From positions 1-34,079 of the IMG/VR virus record IMGVR_UViG_3300047494_000016: DNA of 34,079 nucleotides; one strand, written 5' to 3'. This DNA is from a virus. The notes beneath the pieces are model-generated. The model worked only from the letters and a program-made list of their open reading frames with translations. It did not search any database and was not told the DNA's origin. The translations under genes were made by a program, and so were the position numbers. Below are positions 24,570 through 32,129 of this stretch, piece after piece (the first letter of the stretch is position 1; every line of letters starts with the position of its first letter).

Positions 24570-24598
24570 TTATCCGGAGATTATTCCGGGTGTTTCAA
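24570..24598 (-). promoter_or_regulatory. Conserved late-gene element, copy 3 (before portal operon)
   Basis: TTGAAACACCCGGAATAA (24581-24598) is followed at a 17-base spacing from TTGAAA by GGATAA (24570-24575), a plausible -10. It lies in the 65-base gap upstream of the 66-residue gene and portal, 30-58 bases before the start codon. The element also contains a CCGGA...TCCGG inverted repeat (24574-24589). This is the most promoter-like of the three copies. Confidence 0.65.
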
Positions 24599-24605
24599 GC
24601 CGGTG

Positions 24606-24803
24606 TTACCGCCCGCGCATGAAATCGTAATCGTGCACCACCTGGCCCCGATCCTCCTCGGGCTTGATGGTGGCGCCAAAGGCCCGCATGTGCGCCGCCG
24701 TCGCGGTCACCTTGCACTTCACACACATGGATATGCCCACCAGCGCCATGGCGGACGCGGCATCGGCCGGCGTGGGGGTCCAGGCGTGCGGGGGGCAGGT
24801 CAA
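24606..24803 (-). CDS. Small cysteine-containing phage protein
   Basis: About 65 residues if it starts at the TTG at 24803, which overlaps the preceding stop as TTGA. The first ATG (24749) would give about 47 residues. The reading frame is open further upstream but overlaps the preceding gene. A CVKC motif is followed by a polar stretch rich in His, Lys and Asp, which suggests a metal-binding site, though only two clear cysteines are close together. It lies between terminase and portal. Function unknown. Confidence 0.5.
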   Translation of the reverse strand: MTCPPHAWTPTPADAASAMALVGISMCVKCKVTATAAHMRAFGATIKPEEDRGQVVHDYDFMRGR

Positions 24804-25096
24804 TGCGCGTTGCTCTTCTTCGCGGCCAGGAACGCCAGCACATGATCCTTCAGCACGCCCGGCGTCTGCCCGTTTCGCAGCCAATCGATGAACGCCTTGC
24901 CGCTCACGCACGGCACGCCCTGGATGCCAGCTGCCACGGACGCCAGCCGGCCGCTTTCGAGCTCCTGACGCAGCGCCTCAGGCGGAAAACCGAAATTCAC
25001 AGCTATGGAGTGCACGGGAAACAGAACCTGGTCGGGATCGGTGCGCAGCAGATGGCGCGTCTCGGCTGCGCTGCGCCGCTGTAGGGCGGCGCTCAT
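24800..25096 (-). CDS. Small phage protein with excisionase-like winged HTH appearance
   Basis: 98 residues, ATG at 25096 overlapping the terminase stop (ATGA). The middle, FPVHSIAVNFGFPPEALRQELESG followed by VPCVSGKAFIDWL, resembles the short HTH of excisionase- and MerR-type DNA-binding proteins, where a helix-turn-helix is followed by a wing and a final helix. In this position, between terminase and portal, such proteins are common and unnamed. A role in packaging or regulation is possible but not shown. Confidence 0.6.
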   Translation of the reverse strand: MSAALQRRSAAETRHLLRTDPDQVLFPVHSIAVNFGFPPEALRQELESGRLASVAAGIQGVPCVSGKAFIDWLRNGQTPGVLKDHVLAFLAAKKSNAH

Positions 25097-26595
25097 GCGA
25101 ACACGTCATATTCAGACTGCACACCCCGGCTCCTCGTCCCATACAGCCCGCCCACGCTCGCCGGCAGCACGTCCTCGGCAAACGTCAGCGCCAGCGCGTC
25201 TCCCTTGTCCGGCGATGAAAGGCCGCGGCGCTTCATGTCTTCTTTCCGCTCCAGCTGGATGGCGTTGTTCGCATCGAACATATACTGCACCCCGCCCAGA
25301 TCGGTAATCAATTCGGGATCGTTCGGTATGCCACCACCCGGCAGCCACGCGCGCATCACGCCCCACATTTCCGCCCGGCGGTTCTTGTATTTGGTTGCAT
25401 CCCGGTCCGTCTGCGCGCGCCACGGCTTGCCGCCAAACTGCACGCCCGTAACCGGCACATTCAACTGGCGGCAGCGATCCACCACACCCGAGCCAGTGCC
25501 GCCCTCATCCACGAACACCGCATCGACCGAATGCCGCGTGCAGAACTCAGCCACGCGCGCGGCCAACTGCATGTTGTCCAGGCCGCGATACGTCTCCCAC
25601 GGCAGAATGCGCGCGTCCCTGCCCTTGCGCGGCGCCAGCACGCTCGCATCGTCGCCGAACCGTGCCACGTCCACACCCAGGATCAGCGGATCTGTGGGAA
25701 TGCCGGAAGCAGCCTGCGTGGCCGCCATCTCAATCACGTCATGCGCAATGAACTGCGTCGAGCCAGCCCGCGGGAACTGGCCGCGCACGCGCACGCGAAC
25801 GAAATCGCTGTCCTCACCGTAAGCAGCCACCCACTCGTCCAGCAGCGCCTTGTTGGTGCCTTCGACCGTCCGGCTGTCGATCTGCACCGGATGCCAGCGG
25901 CCGCGCTCCTTGTTGAAGCATTCGAAAAACCTTCCCTCCGGCTGCGTCGGGTTGCCCACCACCAGCCAAAGGATTTCCGTGGCCTCGTCCGTCAGAATGC
26001 CCTCGGCAGGCTCCCACACCTTACCCACGATGCCAGACGCCTCATCAAACAGCATGACGATGCGCCGGCCCTTGTTGTGCAGGCCGGCGAACGCCTCTGT
26101 GTTGCTCTCAGACCAAGTGACGAAATCCCAGCGCCAGGTGAGCCGGTGCCGCGGATCGCTGGCCACGATCTGGGTGCCATCGACCTTGAACCAATCCCGG
26201 TTGCGGGCGAGCGCAGCCCATTTCGCGGCCTCTGGCACGGACGTGGACACGAGCTGCGTCTTGGTGTTGGCCGTGGTGCGGACCTTGGTGTGCGGGCATG
26301 TGGACAGCGCCCACCAGCCGAGCCAAGCCAGCAGCGAGCTCTTGCCGATGCCGTGGCCGGAACCGACCGCCTTGAGCACCGGCATCATGGCGGCGCCAGG
26401 CTCGAGCCCGCGGCGCAGGCGGGTGCCGATGTCCGTCAGCACGTCCACATGCCAATCGCGCGGTCCTGCGCTGTCCTGCAGCGTGCCCTGACCCCACGGG
26501 TAGATCACGCGGACGAAACCCAGCGGGTTGTGCTGGTAGCGCATGACTTCGGCGCAGAACTCGCGGAAGAGCCGGGTCTGCGCGTCCTCAGCCAT
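25093..26595 (-). CDS. terL: Terminase large subunit
   Basis: 500 residues from ATG at 26595 (the longer frame lies in the preceding gene). The ATPase domain shows Walker A GSGHGIGKSS (78-87) and Walker B VMLFDEAS with D184-E185. The RNase-H-like nuclease domain shows the acidic residues expected for metal binding: D309 in LGVDVARFGDD, D363 in FVDEGGTGSG and D466 in KGDALALTF. The protein cuts concatemeric DNA and pumps it through the portal. It overlaps the small terminase candidate by eight bases and the next gene by four. All catalytic motifs look intact. Confidence 0.93.
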   Translation of the reverse strand: MAEDAQTRLFREFCAEVMRYQHNPLGFVRVIYPWGQGTLQDSAGPRDWHVDVLTDIGTRLRRGLEPGAAMMPVLKAVGSGHGIGKSSLLAWLGWWALSTCPHTKVRTTANTKTQLVSTSVPEAAKWAALARNRDWFKVDGTQIVASDPRHRLTWRWDFVTWSESNTEAFAGLHNKGRRIVMLFDEASGIVGKVWEPAEGILTDEATEILWLVVGNPTQPEGRFFECFNKERGRWHPVQIDSRTVEGTNKALLDEWVAAYGEDSDFVRVRVRGQFPRAGSTQFIAHDVIEMAATQAASGIPTDPLILGVDVARFGDDASVLAPRKGRDARILPWETYRGLDNMQLAARVAEFCTRHSVDAVFVDEGGTGSGVVDRCRQLNVPVTGVQFGGKPWRAQTDRDATKYKNRRAEMWGVMRAWLPGGGIPNDPELITDLGGVQYMFDANNAIQLERKEDMKRRGLSSPDKGDALALTFAEDVLPASVGGLYGTRSRGVQSEYDVFA

Positions 26596-26866
26596 TGTCC
26601 AGCGTGGCCGCGCGCATGGCTTCCAGCACCGTCGCCATGTCCGTGCGGACCTCAATCTCCTGCATCTGCTTCGGCTTGCCCCAGCCGCGATCCAGCAGGG
26701 AATTGCTGGCCGTCACGCGAGCCAGCGCCGGTGCCCGCTTGCTGCGCATGACCTCCGCCAGTGTGCGGATCGCCTCGGCTGTGTGACCCCTGGCAAGCTC
26801 CTCGACGCCTTTCAGCGCCTTCGGACGACCGCCTGGATTGCCGGATTGTCCCGGCGCAAATGGCAT
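26588..26866 (-). CDS. DUF5681-type protein, small terminase candidate
   Basis: 92 residues. The N-terminus FAPGQSGNPGGRPK is the hallmark of the DUF5681 group. A helical body follows (EELARGHTAEAIRTLAEVMRSK). It ends just inside the large terminase gene. Proteins of this type regularly precede TerL, and the size and helical DNA-binding look fit a small terminase subunit. The biochemical role has not been proven for the family to my knowledge. Confidence 0.75.
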   Translation of the reverse strand: MPFAPGQSGNPGGRPKALKGVEELARGHTAEAIRTLAEVMRSKRAPALARVTASNSLLDRGWGKPKQMQEIEVRTDMATVLEAMRAATLDNG

Positions 26867-26882
26867 TGCTTTTCGCCTGTTC

Positions 26883-27236
26883 TCAAACCGTGCTCAGCGA
26901 CCAGTCGGCAGCAGCGCTCGACTTGGCCAGACACGGATCGCAGCGGCGGATGAACCGGGTGGCAGCCTTGAACGCTTTCCCGCAGCAGAGGCAGTCACGC
27001 GGCACTGGCGGGGTATCGTTGGCGGCATCACGGCGGTTGTAGACCGGCGGGCGGGACACGATGCCGGACACGATGGCGCGTTCGACGGCTTTGGCGGACA
27101 GCGGCGGATGAAGAACTGCGATCTGCGCGTAGGTCCTGCCGACAGCGGATGCTTCCACGGCCTGTTTCCTTTCCGGCGTCCAAACCCAGGCTGCGCGTGC
27201 CACTTCCCGTTCTCCAATCGGAAACGGATGTGACAT
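26883..27236 (-). CDS. GcrA-like HTH protein with zinc ribbon
   Basis: 117 residues from ATG at 27236. The frame stays open from a GTG at 27473, but that stretch consists of repeats and is more likely non-coding. The N-terminal part WTPERKQAVEASAVGRTYAQIA followed by LSAKAVERAI is the GcrA/Myb-like HTH layout. The C-terminus has a zinc ribbon: C82 and C85 in CLCCGKAF, and C99 and C102 in RRCDPC. It lies between the origin-like region and the packaging genes, so it may act as a late regulator or bind the repeats. It is one of three GcrA-like genes in the window. Confidence 0.7.
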   Translation of the reverse strand: MSHPFPIGEREVARAAWVWTPERKQAVEASAVGRTYAQIAVLHPPLSAKAVERAIVSGIVSRPPVYNRRDAANDTPPVPRDCLCCGKAFKAATRFIRRCDPCLAKSSAAADWSLSTV

Positions 27237-27317
27237 AGCACACGCCGGCGTGAGTGTTGCAAGGGTCATACTGCGGAACCTTCGTGGAATTGTCTGCAAA
27301 GAATTCGTGCGGTGATC

Positions 27318-27472
27318 TGCGCCAAATCCGCGCCAAATATGCGCCAATAACCGGCTAAGGAGGGGAGGTTGCGCCAAATGTGGGGGGGTCGGAGACCCCC
27401 CATTTGGCGCACCCCTCCAACGCCGCTCCAAAAGCGCGCCAAAAGAACGGGTGTTTGGGGGTATTTGGCGCA
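27318..27472. repeat. Iteron-like array, candidate replication origin
   Basis: Seven copies of TGCGCCAAAT or a one- to two-base variant lie in a 237-base non-coding gap right after the RepA-like gene. Direct copies on the plus strand begin at 27318, 27329 and 27340 (11 bases apart, about one helical turn), then 27370 and 27435. Inverted copies lie at 27402-27411 and 27463-27472. Position next to a RepA-like helicase, helical phasing and repeat number all fit an iteron-type origin. An operator array for the downstream GcrA-like gene is the main alternative. Confidence 0.65.
27370..27411. repeat. Long hairpin with iteron arms
   Basis: Two 18-base arms, TGCGCCAAATG + GGGGGTC (with two extra bases, TG, in the left arm), pair around a GGA loop. 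No T-run follows on either strand, so a terminator is unlikely. It contains one direct and one inverted iteron and could extrude as a cruciform or form a protein-bound loop. Confidence 0.7.
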
Positions 27473-27473
27473 C

Positions 27474-28721
27474 TCAGGTTGGCCTTTTGGAGTTATCGAC
27501 ACGCACGCCGTTGAGGGATTTGCGGGTGTGCGGGTGCCGGAATTCGGCAGTGAATAGCAGGCCGGATTTCATCCACGCATCAAGCATGGCTTGGGCATGC
27601 TTCTCATCGACATTAAGGACGCGCCGCAATACCTCACCAGCCCACCGAGCAGATTTACCGCGGGCGGTGCCACCATACAGGACGCCCGGCTCAGGCCCCT
27701 GCGCGATGGCGTCCAACGCTTCGTTGATCTGATCTGGGGTCTGCTGGGCAAACAATTTGGGCGGCTCCCAGGTGACCAATGCCGCCACCTTGTCGCCATG
27801 CGGATACACGTCGCTGGCGTTGTGGAGCTCGACCGTCTCCAGCTTGAACCACTTGGCGCAGTCGATGCGGGGTGAGAGATTAACCTTGCCGTCATCGACG
27901 CGCACGTATTTGAAGCGATCCTCGGTCGGCAGGTTGAGCTTCCCAGCCTCCTCCTCGCTCATGGTCTGCATGATCAAGCCCACCCTGGCAGAGTCGGTTA
28001 GACCCTTGGCGCCGCGAGCTGCGTCTATGCCGCCTTCGCCGGCGCCTTTGCGAACATGGTGGACCAGGAGGATGGAGCAGCCGGTTTCGCGTGCCACCCG
28101 GCGCCATGCAGCGGCCGCCTTGATCATGTCGGGGTTGGAATTCTCCTCCAGGGAATGGCTTTCCGCGAACGGGTCCACAACCAGAAGCCCAATGGCATTG
28201 GCGCGGATTTGTGCAATTAGCGCGGCCTCATCGGGGTGAACAACGGTAAACCCATCGTCGCCGCGGGCCGCCATGATGACGGTGCGGTCATCCATGCTGT
28301 TGAGGAAATACCGGCCCGCCACATATTCGTCGTCTATCCGATGCCGGATCATGATGGCGGCAAGGCGGCGGTCGAGCTCGTCCTGCGGGTCCTCGTTGAT
28401 CACCGCAACGTTCACCCGCTCCCAAACTTTCATGCCAAGTAGATCGGCGCCGGTGGCAAGGCTTAGGGCGACCGTCATGGCGTAGATGCTCTTGCCGGTT
28501 CCACCAGGCGCAACTAGCACGGTGACAAATCCGCGCAGGCATTGCGTTCCCAGCAGCCATTGGCGAGGCGGAATGGACCGCGGATCACGCAAAGACGCCG
28601 GCCTGAACACAAGCGGCGATGCGCTGGATGATACCAAGCGAGGCGTGCCACGCGCAGGAGGCGGCTGCGCCGAGCCATAGACCTCCATGTTTGCGGTTTC
28701 ATCGTCATCCACGGCGCGCAC
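27474..28721 (-). CDS. RepA-like AAA ATPase (replicative helicase / DNA-binding)
   Basis: About 415 residues. The likely start is GTG at 28721, five bases after AGGGGG; GTG 28712 is an alternative, and the open frame reaches 28802 inside the preceding gene. Walker A is VAPGGTGKS (K77). Walker B is LLVVDPFAES (D183). A further LLVHHVRKG motif and a RGAKGLTDSARV segment are as in RepA-family (RSF1010 RepA-type) hexameric helicases and AAA_25 proteins. The N-terminal 50 residues are disordered. The C-terminal 110 (LDAIAQGPEPG...KHAQAMLDAWMKSG) look like a small winged-helix domain. It is the last replication gene and lies directly before the iteron-like array. Confidence 0.8.
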   Translation of the reverse strand: MRAVDDDETANMEVYGSAQPPPARGTPRLVSSSASPLVFRPASLRDPRSIPPRQWLLGTQCLRGFVTVLVAPGGTGKSIYAMTVALSLATGADLLGMKVWERVNVAVINEDPQDELDRRLAAIMIRHRIDDEYVAGRYFLNSMDDRTVIMAARGDDGFTVVHPDEAALIAQIRANAIGLLVVDPFAESHSLEENSNPDMIKAAAAWRRVARETGCSILLVHHVRKGAGEGGIDAARGAKGLTDSARVGLIMQTMSEEEAGKLNLPTEDRFKYVRVDDGKVNLSPRIDCAKWFKLETVELHNASDVYPHGDKVAALVTWEPPKLFAQQTPDQINEALDAIAQGPEPGVLYGGTARGKSARWAGEVLRRVLNVDEKHAQAMLDAWMKSGLLFTAEFRHPHTRKSLNGVRVDNSKRPT

Positions 28722-29199
28722 GATTACCCCCTGCTGCTGCCTGGGCGACGCGCTTGACGGTCTGCAGGACCAGCGAGGACGGGACGAAGATGCCGGACTC
28801 ATCGGCTATAGCCTGAGCTTCGCGGATGATGCGCGCACCCTGCGCACGCTCGTAGGCAAGGGTGCGGACGCGCTTTTCAATGCGGTCGAGAAGGGCGGTG
28901 ATGCTGGCGGTGGCGATGCGCTTCTCGGACGCAATGGCGGCATCAGCAACGTGGTGGGGCCATGCGAGGCGCGATGTGAAGGCGACAGCCGCCTTGACCA
29001 CCTCGGCATCGTGCTCGGGCTGATCGAAGATGCAGGTGACGATGTGATCCTGCACAGTTGGGCGGATGGTTTTGGCAAGCCATGCGACTTGCCGCAGCCT
29101 GTCATCGTTGCGCGGCGCATCGCGGTAGATGTTTTGGAGATCGGCAGGCATCGCAGCGTGGATGCGCTGCTGCTGCGTGTGATATTCCCGGTCATCCAT
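28705..29199 (-). CDS. Unknown helical protein in replication cluster
   Basis: 164 residues, ATG at 29199 overlapping the nuclease stop (TGATG). It is almost wholly helical and charged: RLRQVAWLAKTIRPTVQDHIVTCIFDQ, then ASITALLDRIEKRVRTLAYERAQ, ending in an Arg-rich tail (GGNRARRG). No membrane segment, cysteine cluster or known catalytic motif is visible. It sits between the VRR-NUC nuclease and the RepA-like ATPase, overlapping the latter, so a replication accessory or helicase-loader role would fit; this is inference only. Confidence 0.7.
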   Translation of the reverse strand: MDDREYHTQQQRIHAAMPADLQNIYRDAPRNDDRLRQVAWLAKTIRPTVQDHIVTCIFDQPEHDAEVVKAAVAFTSRLAWPHHVADAAIASEKRIATASITALLDRIEKRVRTLAYERAQGARIIREAQAIADESGIFVPSSLVLQTVKRVAQAAAGGNRARRG

Positions 29200-29567
29200 C
29201 AGGCTGACCCCGGCGCACTTTGGACAAGAGCGATGGCATCATCGGCCGATCGGACAATTCCCGCGATCCCTCCGGCTGCCTTAACAGCTTCAAGGAAATT
29301 CTTCTGTTCAGGGCGGACCGCGCCATTGTAAGTCTTCACTTCGGCTGCTGTAAAAATGGCCACTTTGGTGCCGACCATGGCTGGCGTGATAACCTGCGTC
29401 GTCCACCCAATCAGGTCCGATCCGCCCGGGTGACACACGCCGTATTTGATCACCTGACCGGCCTGATTTGTCGCGACTCCCTGCGCGTTGTTGAACAGCC
29501 GAACGTTCCTGGCCACGTTGCCAAGCACAAGTCGAATGCTGGCTTTGATCGCGCTTTCTGCAATCAT
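29199..29567 (-). CDS. VRR-NUC domain nuclease
   Basis: 122 residues from ATG at 29567, overlapping the helicase stop (ATGA); the longer frame to 29600 is in the helicase gene. The catalytic layout of the PD-(D/E)xK VRR-NUC group is clear: E4 in the first helix, GGSDLIGWT with D51, EVKT with E76 and K78, then RPEQ with Q88, followed by AGGIAGIVRSADDA. Such small stand-alone VRR-NUC proteins are phage nucleases thought to act on branched DNA, as Holliday-junction resolvase-like enzymes. Its overlap with a DEAD-box helicase supports a joint recombination role. Confidence 0.88.
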   Translation of the reverse strand: MIAESAIKASIRLVLGNVARNVRLFNNAQGVATNQAGQVIKYGVCHPGGSDLIGWTTQVITPAMVGTKVAIFTAAEVKTYNGAVRPEQKNFLEAVKAAGGIAGIVRSADDAIALVQSAPGSA

Positions 29568-30970
29568 GCGTGACGCTCCCAGCCAGTTCCGCGGCCCCAC
29601 CGCTGCGCTGCGTCCCGCTTGAACTGCATCTGGATGCGAGCCCAGCCCGGCTTAAACCCGCGCGCCTCAGCAATCTTCATCAGGTCCGCCTCCGTGCGCG
29701 CGTTTTTGACCAACGTTTTGAGGGGCGTGGCGGCAAGGTAATTGCCGGTCACGTCCTGCAGCTCACCGGCGACGGCCTTGGCAGGCGCGCGGGATGGTGC
29801 GGCGGCTGCGGCGAAGACGTGGCCGCAATCGGGGCAGCGTGGCGCTGGAGCGAACGCTAGGTAGCACTTGGGGCAGGAACGCACCGATGCCGCCTGGGCG
29901 CGCTTGGGGCTGGACGTCAGGCTCCACTCGCGCGGTGCATCGGGCAGGCCATGGCGCAGGACATTGCCGACGTGGTCGAGGATGGTGGCGCGGCTGCCAT
30001 CGGCCTTGGGACGCAGCACGCGGCCGGCCTGCTGCATATAGACAATGGTGGACATGGTGGGGCGCAGCATGATGGCGCCCTGAACCACGGGAATGTCTGT
30101 GCCCTCGCTGATGATGTCGCAGCTGGTCAGGACATTGAGATCGCCGTTGCCGATGCCGTTGATGAGGTTGGCGCGGACTGTGCGATCCATCGACCCATCA
30201 ACGCTGACAGCCTTCCAACCGGCGCGCTGGAACGCAACGGCGACGTGCTCGGCGTGCTCAACGGTAGAGCAAAAGGCGATGGCGGGCTTGCCGTTGAGCA
30301 GGCGGCGGTAATGGTCAATGGCGTCGCCCGTCACGGTGCGATCGTCCATGACGCGCGCCATGTCCTCGGCCTTGTAGTCGCCGCCGCGGGTTTTGATGCT
30401 GTCGATGTTCGCCACCATGGGCGGGGCGAAATAGTTGTAGCGGCACAGGTAGCCGCGCGCTTGAAGCTCGGACATGGTCGGGCCGAAGACCATTGTGTCG
30501 AACGCGTCGGCCAGTCCCTTGCCGTCAAGGCGGGCCGGCGTAGCGGTGACGCCCAGGACGAAGATGTCCGGCCAGGCGCTCATGATTTTCATGTAGCTGC
30601 CGGCAACGGCGTGGTGGCATTCATCGATCACAAGCAGATCGGGCCGCGGGTAGCGATCCATGCGACCGGCCAGGGTCTGCACCATTGCCACCTGCACGGG
30701 CGCGCTTGTCTCGGGGTAGCTAGGGGCAATGATACCGTGGCGCACGCGCTCGCGGGTAAGCGCCATGGAGATTTGGCGGACGATCTCGATGCGGTGGGCC
30801 ATGAGCGTGACGCGCATGCCCTTGGTCCACACCATCTCGGAGATGCGGCTAAACGTGACCGTCTTCCCGGATCCTGTCGGCATCACGAGGCAGACACGCC
30901 GGTACGTGCGCATAGCGGTGCGCACGGCCTGCACGGCGTTCTCCTGATAGTCGCGGAGGAAGACGGCCAC
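29564..30970 (-). CDS. DEAD/DEAH-box (SF2) helicase with C-terminal zinc ribbon
   Basis: 468 residues, GTG start at 30970, no clear ribosome site. Helicase motifs: Q-like RDYQ (6-9), Walker A PTGSGKT (31-37), DECHH (116-120), TATPARLDG, FCSTVEHAE, and motif VI QQAGRVLRP. Near the C-terminus a zinc ribbon CPKC...CPDC spans 366-382. A helical tail with KTLVKNARTEADLMKIAEARGFKPGWA is typical of phage members of this family. It probably remodels replication forks or recombination intermediates. It overlaps the VRR-NUC nuclease by four bases, and the preceding gene ends four bases before it. Confidence 0.9.
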   Translation of the reverse strand: MAVFLRDYQENAVQAVRTAMRTYRRVCLVMPTGSGKTVTFSRISEMVWTKGMRVTLMAHRIEIVRQISMALTRERVRHGIIAPSYPETSAPVQVAMVQTLAGRMDRYPRPDLLVIDECHHAVAGSYMKIMSAWPDIFVLGVTATPARLDGKGLADAFDTMVFGPTMSELQARGYLCRYNYFAPPMVANIDSIKTRGGDYKAEDMARVMDDRTVTGDAIDHYRRLLNGKPAIAFCSTVEHAEHVAVAFQRAGWKAVSVDGSMDRTVRANLINGIGNGDLNVLTSCDIISEGTDIPVVQGAIMLRPTMSTIVYMQQAGRVLRPKADGSRATILDHVGNVLRHGLPDAPREWSLTSSPKRAQAASVRSCPKCYLAFAPAPRCPDCGHVFAAAAAPSRAPAKAVAGELQDVTGNYLAATPLKTLVKNARTEADLMKIAEARGFKPGWARIQMQFKRDAAQRWGRGTGWERHA

Positions 30971-30973
30971 TGG

Positions 30974-31612
30974 TTAGTTCAGCGGGCTTGTGGGCGGCAC
31001 GGCGTCGCGGTTTGGACGCCAGCCTGCCTTGTCCTCGGCCACGCCGTTGTGTGTGCGATCCTCAGCCGCGTCGGCGTCGTCGTTGGAGTGGGTCACGAGG
31101 ACTTCCTCGATGTCGCGCTGGTCGGGCTTCACAGGCACGGGCTCGGAGCCCATGAACTGGTCGGCGTCGGCCACGACGAGAAGAACGGCGCCGCCTTGGG
31201 CATCCATGATGCTGTGCCGCTGCTCGTTGAACTTGCCCATCGAGAGGACGAGTTTCAGGCCGTCCTTAACCGTGACGCTTTCGAGCGTGGCCTTGATGGT
31301 CGGTAGGCCGCTGGCTGAAATCAATTCGACGGCCTGGCGCACACCGTCCTGCAGCGCGCTTTCAACTTTGTGGATTGTCTCGCGCTGGTCACCCTCGGAT
31401 CGTTGGTCCCATGGGCGCCGGTCCTGTTCGTGGCGCAAAGTGTTCAAGACGAGATCGCGCAGGTTGCCGACAAGGTTATTTGTGGCGACGGTGATCGTTT
31501 GCTGACGGTTTGCTTCGCGCTGGGCGTCGAGGGCCATGCGCGCTTCCTCGGCGGCTTCGGCCTCGTTGAGATCGTCCTTTGCGGTTCCATTCGTTTTGCG
31601 AGGGCGGCCCAT
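30974..31612 (-). CDS. Conserved phage protein of unknown function upstream of helicase
   Basis: 212 residues, ATG at 31612 with AGGA upstream. The N-terminus is basic then acidic (MGRPRKTNGTAKDDLNEAEAAEEA). The core matches a family commonly placed beside phage SF2 helicases: RPWDQRSEGDQRETIHKVESAL, then ELISASGLPTIKATLESVTVKDGLKLVL, then GGAVLLVVADADQFMG. The C-terminal 50 residues are acidic and probably disordered. I do not know an established function; a DNA-metabolism role is suggested only by its neighbours. It is the first gene after the terminator. Confidence 0.75.
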   Translation of the reverse strand: MGRPRKTNGTAKDDLNEAEAAEEARMALDAQREANRQQTITVATNNLVGNLRDLVLNTLRHEQDRRPWDQRSEGDQRETIHKVESALQDGVRQAVELISASGLPTIKATLESVTVKDGLKLVLSMGKFNEQRHSIMDAQGGAVLLVVADADQFMGSEPVPVKPDQRDIEEVLVTHSNDDADAAEDRTHNGVAEDKAGWRPNRDAVPPTSPLN

Positions 31613-31627
31613 ATTGTTTTCCTAGGC

Positions 31628-31658
31628 AAAAAGGGCGGCACCTTTGCAGATGCCGCCC
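31628..31658 (-). terminator. Rho-independent terminator
   Basis: On the minus strand, stem GGGCGGCA pairs with TGCCGCCC around a ten-base loop, followed by TTTTT. It lies in the 56-base gap directly after the Ig-like gene stop and before the start of the replication block. It should end or reduce transcription from the regulatory block, so the replication genes either need read-through, antitermination or their own promoter. Confidence 0.85.
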
Positions 31659-31668
31659 GGTTGATGGA

Positions 31669-32016
31669 TCAGGCGGTGGGTGCGGCCTCGGCCTTGAACG
31701 CCGTCGGATCGAAGGCAACAGTCTCCGGCAGCGGAACCGCCGTGACGTTGAAGTTCGAGTCCTGGTCATCCACGCCCTGCACTTCGGCGGACAACGTGAC
31801 GGGCCCGGTGTAACCGGCGGCTGGGGTGAACACGCCGGCAGTGGTAAAAGCGCCTGCGGTGCCCTGGACGGACGGCTGCAGAACCACAGCGCCGGCCGTG
31901 GTGGGGGTCACCACGACGGTGGGCTCTTCGAAGGTGTCACCGGATGGCGTGTTGCCGATCAGGCCGAACGCAAGGATCTGTGCGGTGGTGATGTCGGTTG
32001 CGGTAATGCTGGGCAT
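31669..32016 (-). CDS. Small Ig-like / beta-sandwich protein
   Basis: 115 residues from ATG at 32016 with AAGGA eight bases upstream. The frame is open to an ATG at 32133 that overlaps the preceding stop (ATGA). That would add a 39-residue Arg/Cys-rich leader unlike the rest, so 32016 is preferred. The sequence is Thr/Val/Ala-rich with alternating strands (EEPTVVVTPTTAGAVVLQPS, then AAGYTGPVTLSAEVQGVDD) and resembles an Ig-like module. A strong terminator follows. Such a protein in an early or regulatory block is unexpected; it could be a decoration protein, a secreted factor or an inhibitor. Function unknown. Confidence 0.65.
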   Translation of the reverse strand: MPSITATDITTAQILAFGLIGNTPSGDTFEEPTVVVTPTTAGAVVLQPSVQGTAGAFTTAGVFTPAAGYTGPVTLSAEVQGVDDQDSNFNVTAVPLPETVAFDPTAFKAEAAPTA

Positions 32017-32129
32017 TGGCGAGTCCTTTGTCGTTGCGAGGAAATAGGCGAACGGGCGTTCCGGCCCGCGGCGGATGCCCCGGCACAGCCAGGCGCAGAG
32101 GCGCCAACGGCAGCGGCGGAGAATGTGGG

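Noticed and set aside
24574-24589. Rho-independent terminator at the CCGGA...TCCGG inverted repeat
   Set aside because: The stem is only five bases with no T-run, and it overlaps the conserved promoter-like element.
27318-27472. CRISPR array
   Set aside because: The repeats are only about 10 bases, unevenly spaced and in both orientations, so they fit iterons and not CRISPR repeats.
27237-27473. N-terminal extension of the GcrA-like zinc protein to a GTG at 27473
   Set aside because: The extension would be encoded entirely by the iterons and hairpin, has low-complexity content, and the GcrA-like domain is complete from 27236.
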